From positions 62,001 to 126,000 of the forward strand of contig JAJEKV010000213.1 in the NCBI GenBank assembly GCA_021234155.1: DNA of 64,000 nucleotides. Direction: 5' to 3'. This document shows, in pieces, positions 56,141-64,000 of the stretch; position 1 is the stretch's first letter; each line of letters begins with the position of its first letter. The notes below the pieces were generated by a model. That model saw only the letters and a program-made list of their open reading frames with translations. It did not search any database and was not told the origin of the DNA. The DNA comes from Isoetes taiwanensis. Taxonomy: Eukaryota > Streptophyta > Lycopodiopsida > Isoetales > Isoetaceae. A program made the position numbers and the translations under genes.

Positions 56141-56261
56141 GGTGGATGGGACACTCCGTCGACGACTCGCGCCAGGCAGTGTAGCGATTATATTGAGGGT
56201 GAGTGCCACATCTTTCTTTGGTATAGATACGTAATGTGCAGAGAATCAGTATAGAGTAATT

Positions 56262-56660
56262 TCCACAATAGAGAAGGCCAAAACCAAGTCCTTCATAGTC
56301 TTAATAGACTCGGGAAGTAGCCACAACTTCGCCTCCCCAAGGATGGTCGACATGTTGAAGATAAAACCCTTAAAGTCCAAACCAAGACCCGTAATCTTGG
56401 CGAGCGGAGCAATAAGACAAACGGCAGGGAAGAGGATCAATTTCGACATTGACTTGCCAGGAATTAATATCCCGATGGGAGCAAAAGTAATGGGCATCGG
56501 CAAGTACGACCTGATAATAGGAATGGAGTACCTTGGACCAGCAGGGGCCATCATTGACTGTGGAAAGCGGAAGGTGACCCTCACAACACCCGACGACAAA
56601 GTTATTGAGATCACAGGTAAAGAAGTTGCTCCCATCATGCAGTGTATGTCTATTAAGTAA
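56262..56660 (+). pseudogene. Ty3 aspartic protease
   Basis: 'SLIDSGSSHNFASPRM' type text (D-S-G catalytic triad at about 56305) is followed by 'GKYDLIIGMEYLGPAGAIID', the second conserved retropepsin block of plant Ty3 elements (I-I-G-M-x-x-L). It processes the polyprotein in intact relatives. Confidence 0.85.
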
Positions 56661-57657
56661 GAAGCTTCTCAAGTCAATCAAGAGCGAGCAGGTAGCATAC
56701 ATCTTGAAACTTGAGATTGAAGAACCCGAATCGGAGGAAAGCAAGGAAGACAAAGTGCTCAGCAAGTTGCCCAAGCAAATAGCCAGCTTGATCACGGAAT
56801 TCCACGATCTCTTCCCAGATGAGATTGAGCAACTTCCTCCTTACAGGGGAGTCGAGTGTGAGATAGCACTCGAACCAGGAACTAAACCGACGAGCAAGGC
56901 TCCGTATAGAATGACGATGCAGGAACTGACGGAGCTAAAGAAGCAATTGCAGGAACTGCTCGACCTAGGCTTCATTAGACCTAGCGTCTCACCATTTGGG
57001 GCACCCATCCTCTTTGTCAAGAAGAAGGATGGCAGCTTGAGAATGTGCATAGATTACAGACAATTGAACAAGCACACCATCAGATCGGACAACTTGATGG
57101 ATCAGCTCCAAGGGGCAAAGGTTTTCTCCAAGATCGACCTAAGGTCAGATTACCACCAGATCGGGATAAAGGAAGAAGACATCCACAAAACGGCTTTCAG
57201 GACCAGGTATGGGCATTACGAGTTCACGGTAATGCCATTTGGGCTATCAAATGCCCCAGCTACGTTCATGAGACTCATGAACGACATCTTCAGAGAATTC
57301 TTGGACACCTTCGTGATAGTGTTCTTCGACGACATTCTAGTGTATAGCAGATCCATTGAAGAACATGCACAACACGTAAGAAAGGTGCTCGAGAAGTTGA
57401 AGAGGCATCAGTTGTATGCCAATTTGTCGAAGTGCCACTTCGCAACAGAGAAGGTGGAATACCTCGGTCATGTGATTTCAGCAGAAGGAATCTCGACGGA
57501 TCCTGCCAAGATTGAAGCAGTGATTCAATGGCCGGCGCCAAAGAACGTCCACGAGGTCAGAAGTTTCTTCGGCCTAGCAAGGTATTACAGGAAGTTTGTG
57601 AAGAACTTCGCAAAGATAGCAGCCCCACTAACAGACTTGAGAAGGCGGAGAAAGTGA
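56605..57657 (+). pseudogene. Ty3 reverse transcriptase
   Basis: 350 residues open. Motifs in order: '[20 protein letters not shown]', '[20 protein letters not shown]' then Y-R-Q-L-N, '[20 protein letters not shown]', '[20 protein letters not shown]', and the catalytic F-F-D-D (57322-57333), '[17 protein letters not shown]'. The best preserved part of the element. Confidence 0.95.
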
Positions 57658-57659
57658 AA

Positions 57660-59588
57660 AATTGGGCAGACCATTGGCTCAAGAAAGCCCACGCAGGATT
57701 TGAATTGTTGAAGGAAGCTTTGACAACCGCCCCCGTCTTGACCCTGCCAGACCCGGAGAAGGACAAGCTAGTGGCGACAGACGCAAGTAAGATAGCCACA
57801 GGTGCAGTGCTCATGCAAGAAAAGTGAGTAATAGCGTACGATTCCAGAAAGATGAACGATACCGAGACACGCTACCCGACGCACGATCAGGAATTGCTTG
57901 CAGTTGTCAGGGCGTTAAGAATCTGGTGGCACTACCTCTTAGGAAGGAAGTTCCAATTGGACACGGATCACCAGAGCCTCTAATATGTATTCACGCAACC
58001 ACACCTTAACCTGAGGCAGCGAAGGTGGATGGAGTTTCTCGAAGAGTACGACTTTGATATAGTCTACAAGCCCGGGAAACTTAATGTGGTAGCAGATGCA
58101 CTTTCAAGGCATCCGCGGACAACTAGAGTGCATTGCAATGTAATTTCGACGCTCTCCAGCGATTTCGGGAAGAAGATTGAAGAAACGTTGCCAACGGATG
58201 TGGACTTCAAAGAAGTATGGGCAAGCTTGTGCAAGGAAGCGAGAACAGATAAGGAAAGGGAAACGTTCAAAAATTTTAAGAAGGAAGGTAACCTTCTATA
58301 CCATAAGAACAAGTTGTGCGTGCCTGAATCATCTGGAGTAAGAAAGTTGATCCTCCACGACACCCACAACAGCCCAATAGCTGGCCATGCAGGATTCATG
58401 AAGACATACTTCAAAGTGTGTAGCAGCTATTATTGGCCAGGAATGAAGAAGCAGGTAGCTCGCCACATCAAGGAATGTCAACTATGTCAGCAGACGAAGG
58501 CAGAACAGCTTCGAATTCCAGGTGCATTGGAACCACTAGCGGTGCCAAACGCTAAGTGGGAGGTCGTCAGCATGGACTTCATAACAGGGCTCTGGGGACA
58601 AGAAGAGGTAAGGATGCCTTGATGGTCGTGGTCGACAAGTTGTCGAAGATGGCCCATTTTGTGCCTTGCAGGACCACGGACACAGCTATGGATACGGGCC
58701 ACCAAGGAGATCTTCAGGCTCCATGGCATGCCAAGGGAAATTATCTCCGACCGAGATCCGAAGTTCATCAGTGCCTTTTGGCAGGACCTCTTTGCAATGA
58801 TTCAGACGAAGCTATCCATGAGCACGGCCTATCATCCTCAGACGGATGGGCAAACGGAGCGTACCAACAGAATATTTGAGGATATGCTATGAAACTATGT
58901 CTGGAACAAGCAAGGTATGGGGGAAGAATTTATTCACTTGGTGGAGTTTGCATACAATAGCACCAAGCAGGAATCATCCCAAATGTCGCCGTTCATGATC
59001 AACTACGGCTACCAATGCCTAACTCCAGACACTTGGCACAACCCCGTGTCAAAAGTGGAAGTTTCGCAGCAAATGTTGGGCGACATGCAGCAGCTCGTGG
59101 AAGAAGTTCAAGGGTATCTTCTCGTAGCAAGGAGTCGACAAAAGAGCATCGCCGACAAACATCAGACAATCAGAGAGTTCCAAGTTGGAGATGATGTATG
59201 GCTCAAGATCAAGGTAAAGCAGGCGAAGCTCCGCATCGGAAATTGTAAGAAGCTTGCTTCAAGGTGGGCTGGACCCTTCAGAATAATCCAAAGAGTAGGT
59301 AACCAATCCTACAAGCTAGACTTGCCAGCACACTTAAAGATCCACAAAGTCTTCCATGTGAGTTTGCTGAAGAAGCACACTCCCAATCCAGATGAAGTCC
59401 TGGACACTCCAACAATGTTAGAAATGACAGAAGAGCAGATAGAAATAGCTCCAGAACTAATTCTTGATAAAGCGTCCAAGAAAACAAGGAGATCGGAGTT
59501 TCTCCAATACTTGGTCAAGTGGAAACACTTGCCGGTGGAAGACGCGACATGGGGACTTAAAAGAGATTTGATAAAGCAGTACCCATAG
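57660..59588 (+). pseudogene. Ty3 RNase H, integrase and chromodomain
   Basis: RNase H text includes 'TLPDPEKDKLVATDASKIAT' and ends 'YKPGKLNVVADALSRH' (about 58065-58110). Integrase has the HHCC finger (H-D-T-H...'GHAGFMKTYF'...'ECQLCQQTK', 58358-58500), core motifs 'SMDFITGL', '[12 protein letters not shown]', '[14 protein letters not shown]', the GPF-type module 'RWAGPFRIIQRVGNQSYKLD', and a chromodomain 'EFLQYLVKWKHLPVEDATW' (59495-59555). Chromodomains of this class bind methylated histone tails and steer integration. Fossil copy. Confidence 0.93.
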
Positions 59589-59704
59589 TTTATGGAGCAA
59601 TGGGACGGCAAGGTCATCTCCGAAGAAATCGGCTCAGGCATGTCGATTGTGTAGATTTATAGCTTGCATAGTTAAGTATAATCTACGCATGCAACCTATG
59701 AGGC

Positions 59705-59905
59705 ATGGGTTGCATGCGTTTCAAGAAAACGAGGAGATTAGAATTCCTCCAGTATTTGGTCAAGTGGAAACACTTGCCAGTGGAAGACGCGACGTGGGTA
59801 CTTAAGAAAGATTTAGTAAAGCAGTACCCACAGTTTATGGAGCAATGGGACGGCAAGGTCATCTCCGAAGAAATCGGCTCAGGCATGTCGATTTGTGTAG
59901 GTTAA
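59705..59905 (+). repeat. Second copy of the chromodomain segment
   Basis: The segment 'LEFLQYLVKWKHLPVEDATW' to 'VISEEIGSGMSICVG' repeats 59490-59660 at an offset of about 250 bp. Together with its 'cgcatgcaacc' flank it is a local tandem duplication. Confidence 0.85.
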
Positions 59906-59930
59906 TTCTTGTGTAGTTAAGATTAATCTA

Positions 59931-60097
59931 CGCATGCAACCTATGCTGGTGTGGGTCGCATGCGTTGTTACCGATGATGAGATCACTACGGTGATCTCTA
60001 GGACGTAGTGTAATGTCAATGTAGGCATGACCGCAGTTCCGCTTGGAAAGTCTACTTCTGTCCCACGGAAGTAGACGACCTCGAGAGATAAGAGGTC
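59931..60097 (+). other. Series of stem-loops in Ty3 3' UTR
   Basis: Four inverted repeats in the same order as at 49248-49413: CGCATGC-type (59931-59964), GAGATCACT/GTGATCTC (59979-59998), GTCTACTTC/GAAGTAGAC (60050-60076) and GACCTC/GAGGTC (60077-60097). Confidence 0.75.
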
Positions 60098-60740
60098 ATT
60101 CAGGAATGCATTGATAGGAAAAGCACCTCTCGTCAATGCCTATGGGGAGGACCCTATCCTTCACGCCCCATATACGCGAAGGACCCTATCCTCCACGCTG
60201 GGTAACTAAAGGTGTAGGCATGAGCGCCATATAGGCATTATAGGGCGTTGTCTCCACGGCCACGATGGAGAAGCATCCTCTTCCTACGCCGGGAGATTAG
60301 CCATGCATTCATGTAGATAGTTGGGGTGGTTCCCTTATAACCAAATTTATAAATAATTAAAAATGTTACTAACGTAGTGTTGACCTACAGGCCAATAGAG
60401 CGCTCCGGAGGGCTAGGAGGTCGAGCAACGAAGACTTGCAACACAAATTTTGTTGTAATGTGTTGCAAGAAATGAAGAGTACCTTAGAGAATAATTGTAT
60501 ATATATTGATAAACTAAAACATTATGATAAGTAAAACTAATGGGTAATTGTTGTAATGACATACGAATTGATAAGTATTTGATTGAATAATAAGTATAAT
60601 AATGTTCTAAAAATATTACCCCAAAGTAATCATAATAAATGTGTAACTATGATAATAGTACATCGTATGCATCAAGTTGATTGCAGGTTAAGAAGATCCC
60701 AAGGTGGGGAGAACCACGATGCTGTGGACAGCATCAATTT

Positions 60741-60753
60741 AAGGTGGGGAGAA
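60741..60753 (+). promoter_or_regulatory. Polypurine tract
   Basis: AAGGTGGGGAGAA directly before the 3' LTR start at 60754. The same tract precedes the LTRs at 7656 and, reversed, at 63002. Confidence 0.9.
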
Positions 60754-61351
60754 TGTGACATTCCAGTACGATATACGGTCTCAAGACATATACCGTACTG
60801 CACCGCCACGCGTACACGCCATCTCAAACGACGTGTACACCGACGTGTAACTAAGCAAGGGCGCCCTAGGGGGCAACTTGCAAGGGTGCGCACACTTAGC
60901 AATGTGCGCACTTTAAACCTTTAAGCCATTAAAGGCAGACCAAGGATCATGGAAACCCTAAACCTAACTGAGAGCCTATGTAAGATAACCAAACCCTAAT
61001 CCTTCCCTTTTCGTCCACGAACCTTCCGAGCTCCAGTTCGCGCGCTTGAGGAGTCAAATCCAACTCCCAAGATCTGCCCATGCGTCCTATAGCTTGTCAG
61101 ATTCTCCTTCCGACCGCATCCCCAAGCAGAACATCGACATGGACGCCTTCGGATCAAGAGGAGTGAACCAGGGATCAGGTATTTAGTCGATTTAATAGCC
61201 TAAACCGTATTCCAGCCATCGAACCAATAGGTTTAGCCTATTAAATTACTCTTAGTAGCCAAGTAGATCCCCAGATTGACCCTAACTAAAGAACCTAACT
61301 CTATGATATAGATTAATTCTTATTCTTTAGTTCTATGATGATGTGATGGAC
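60754..61351 (+). repeat. 3' LTR, first part (interrupted by nested element)
   Basis: TGTGACATTCC start, close to the LTR at 47017, with a telo-box-like run (60953-60964). At 61352 a reverse-oriented relative begins. Confidence 0.88.
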
Positions 61352-63002
61352 TGTGACGTCCCCTACTCGTATACGGTGCACTCACCGTATACAAACAGGA
61401 GTTCATCCCCCATACCAGCTCCATGCCGGTACAGGGCCCTCCACATAACATTGCAACCGTGACGGGTTCTAGTGGGAAGAGTGAAGGGGTCATTTACCCC
61501 GTCTCCCTCAGGGTCTACCTAGCTGCGGAAGCGTAAACATACATGTCAGTATATAACATAAGCACATAGCCACCTCGAAGGGTGGTCCATCACATCTGCA
61601 TAAACAAGGTGAGCACAATACATATGGGGAGTTCTACCCAAGGCTCAGACTCAAGGGAATGACTGATGGCTTGGGTCTCCGTGAGATCATTGCGCATGTA
61701 ATTCATGGCAATGGATTTGGCTGGCATAAGAACATGGCATAGGGTTGTCCACTCCATCCGCCCCTCCATTGCACACTTTGCGTAGTAGGTTGAAAAGTGT
61801 TGGGACCTGATCAGAGCTCACGGGATGCATAGCCAAAAGGGCTATTCCTGGGTTCATCCTCCCAGTTCCGATGGGGCAGGTAGGGATCACTCCCTCCAGA
61901 GGTCTACATGCTAACTCAAGGTGACTAGAGGGCCACTGCCCTTCTTCGACTGAACCCACTGAAAAGTGAACACCACTTCTGTAAAATGAGCCCATGCCTT
62001 GCCCACACGCAGTGGCAAGCCATCAGACCTAGTCACAATGATCCGTGGTAGGCTTTACACACCAGAGGGATCGTTCAAGAGTCAGGACATGAACCTCCTT
62101 CTCAGCCAGTCTGGCCCCTTCACCCACAACCCGGTGTGGCTGCGACACGTGCCAATCTATAGTGTGCTAGAGAGGCTACTCTAGGAGCATCTACTACCAA
62201 GCTTTAGGTCTCTACCCCCCTTCCCAATACAAGGGGTTCATAGAGAAACATCATCCACATATTATGTAAGAACTAAAGAACTATATCTAATCTACATCAT
62301 AGAGTTAGGTTCTTTAGTTAGAGGCTGGCATCTAGAGATCTAGAAGGTCGCTATGGCCAATTTAATAGGCTAAACCACCGATTCTATGACTGAAATAGGG
62401 TTTAGACTATCTAATTGGCCAAATACCTGATCCTTGAGTGGCTCCTCCTGACCTGAGCTCGACCATCCTGCTGAAACGCTCGAATCAAGGGAAACTAATG
62501 GTGCAATTCTCCCAGCAGAAGTTCTGGAGGCGGTTTTGGCTGTTGAGGCAGCCAAAACAGAGTTCTAAAGCCCTAGAAACTAAAATGGGCAAGTTAGGGT
62601 TTCTCACCCTAAATAGACAAGGGGTGGTTAGGGTTTCCAATTATCCCCTTTGGCATGTGGGATAATTGGAAATGGGCCCACTTGCCTTTAAGGGCTAGGT
62701 GGCCAAATGTGCCCACATGGAAATGTGTGCATTAATGAATGTGTACATTGGAAAATGTGCACATTAATTGCACCTATGGGTGTGGCCCACTTGGCATGAA
62801 ATGGCCATATGGGAAAATGTGCACCTAAGTGAATGTGCACATTGTTTAATGTGCACATTAATAAATGCACACTCCTTGCGCTGCGTTGCCCCTAGGGCTA
62901 CTAACCTAGCTACACGCTACGCACACGCCACCGTGGTGGCGGTACGCGCGGACGCAGGCAAGATAGGCGCGCCCCGGGCGATAATCGCGGCCGAACGTCA
63001 CA
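61352..63002 (-). repeat. 3' LTR of the nested Ty3 copy (1651 bp)
   Basis: Minus-strand ends TGTGACG...GGGGACGTCACA. The U3 part (62690-62880) carries repeated GTGCACAT-type motifs. The final block equals the LTR end seen at 1-154. Confidence 0.88.
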
Positions 63003-63382
63003 TTCTCCCCACCTTGAAATGATGTTGTCCGCGGCATCGTGGGTCTCCCCACCTTGGGATCATCCTAACCTGCAATCAACTAGATACATACGATAACTAC
63101 TATAATACTTACACATTTATTACGATTACCTTAAGGTAATATTTTTAGGACATTACCATGCCGTTATATTATGAAATAACTTATCAATTCATACATTATT
63201 AAAACAGGTTACTCAAAAATTCACTTGACATGACAATTAAGTTTATCAAAATTAAAATTAACGTCCGAGGTACTCTTCATTCCTTGCAACACATTCCAAC
63301 AAAATTTGTGTTGCAAGTCTTCGTAGCTCGACCTCCTTGCCCTCCGGAGCGCTCTATTGGCCTGCAGGTCGACACTACGTTA

Positions 63383-63876
63383 TTAACCTACACAAATCGA
63401 CATGCCTGAGCCGATTTCTTCGGAGATGACCTTGCCGTCCCATTGCTCCATAAACTGTGGGTACTGCTTTACTAAATCTTTCTTAAGTACCCACGTCAGC
63501 GTCTTCCATCGGCAAGTGTTTCCACTTGACCAAATCTTTGGAGGAATTCGATCTCCTCGTTTTCTTGAAAGCTTTATCAAGAATCAATTCGAATTATTTC
63601 CAACTGCTTCCTCCGCCATTTCCAACAATGTTGAGTGTCCAAGACTTCGCCCTGATTGGGAGTATGCTTCTTCAACAAACTTACGTGGAAGACTTTATGA
63701 ATCTTTAGGTGTGCTGGCAAGTCTAGCTTGTAGGATTGATTGCCTACTCTCTTGACTATTCGAAAGGTCCAGCCCACCTTGGAGCAAGCTTCTTGCAATT
63801 CCCCGATCCCGAAGCTTTTGCTCGCTTTTACCTTGATCTTGAGCCAAACATCATCTCCAACTTTGAACTCTCTCAT
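63383..63876 (-). pseudogene. Ty3 integrase C-terminus and chromodomain
   Basis: Reads 'MREFKVGDDVWLKIKVKASK', 'RVGNQSYKLDLPAHLKIHKV' and 'VLKKDLVKQYPQFMEQWDGK' on the minus strand, matching the other copies of this family. Confidence 0.88.
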
Positions 63877-64000
63877 TTGTTCGATGCTTGTCTACGATGC
63901 TCTTCTCGACGACTTCTTTGCCGCCAGATACCCTCGAACTTCTTCCACAAGCCGCCGTGATATCGGCCAACATTTGTCGCGAAACTTCCACTTTTGACGG

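Larger units (their letters stand above)
49707..61351 (+). mobile_element. Ty3 chromovirus element carrying H3-like and unknown ORFs (fossil)
   Basis: Parts in order: 5' LTR remnant (49707-50657), primer-binding-like site (50658-50672), H3-like coding region (51355-52576), unknown ORF (53301-54717), gag (54971-56140), protease (56262-56660), reverse transcriptase (56605-57657), RNase H, integrase and chromodomain (57660-59588), a repeated chromodomain segment (59705-59905), 3' UTR stem-loops, polypurine tract (60741-60753) and 3' LTR (60754 on), which is interrupted at 61352 by a reverse-oriented relative. The pol order with integrase after RNase H and a chromodomain defines a Ty3 chromovirus. 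At over 11 kb it is long because of the 4.3 kb accessory region before gag. It is broken in several places. Confidence 0.88.
61352..64000 (-). mobile_element. Nested Ty3 chromovirus copy, minus strand, running out of the window (fossil)
   Basis: On the minus strand: integrase end and chromodomain (63876-63383), 3' UTR, polypurine tract (AAGGTGGGGAGAA at 63015-63003) and 3' LTR (63002-61352). It sits inside the 3' LTR of the H3-carrying element, so it is younger than that insertion. The rest lies beyond 64000. Broken copy of the same family but a distinct LTR subtype. Confidence 0.88.

Overview
This window is a plant nuclear, repeat-dominated region with no intact host gene that I can recognise. 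Plant origin is shown by retroelement primer sites of the initiator-Met tRNA type, plant telo-box promoters, a captured SnRK2 kinase fragment and a DUF659-type hAT transposase. The large transposase families and a bacterial-type DNA methylase in a transposon look more like a seed-free plant (fern, lycophyte or moss) than a flowering plant. A fern is my guess, held loosely.

Layout. 1-9.0 kb: the end of a Ty3 LTR, a hAT-type MITE (305-613), a minus-strand Helitron (2482-5049), and the 3' part of a chromodomain Ty3 element with its 3' LTR (7656-8994). 9.0-12.4 kb: mostly unassigned DNA with a CGTCA-rich array and a GATA microsatellite. 12.5-24.9 kb: a broken hAT transposase gene that served as landing site for a Ty1/copia element (12609-18698, exact GAATG target duplication) and a Helitron (19868-23312, exact A/T insertion); the Helitron carries SnRK2 kinase exon pieces and a helicase remnant. 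25.1-28.9 kb: a second minus-strand Helitron carrying an RRM-gene fragment. 29.4-30.9 kb: a broken transposase-like gene of the D-F-x-E-N-Y family. 31.2-36.1 kb: a minus-strand composite gene with FCP1-like and Ulp1-like domains, partly caught in a 2 kb tandem duplication together with the start of a LINE ORF1.

37.7-46.0 kb: an 8.3 kb DNA transposon inserted in the LINE ORF1. It has inverted termini, a minus-strand DUF7869-like transposase, a plus-strand gene ending in a beta-class DNA amino-methyltransferase domain, and two arrays of an 18-bp palindrome (GTGTATTCCGGAATACAC) spaced about 41 bp apart. This looks like a transposon with its own methylation or anti-silencing module.

47.0-64.0 kb: three nested or tandem copies of one Ty3 chromovirus family, all broken. 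The longest (49707-61351) has, between its primer-binding site and gag, a histone-H3-like coding region (an ARTKQTAR tail start, a charged coiled region, and a clear H3 histone fold) and a second unknown ORF. Each of these two units is preceded by a pair of 67-bp hairpins and a TATAAATAG box, so the promoter module appears duplicated. A chromodomain retroelement carrying an H3-like gene is the most striking observation here. I know of no described precedent, but could not search.
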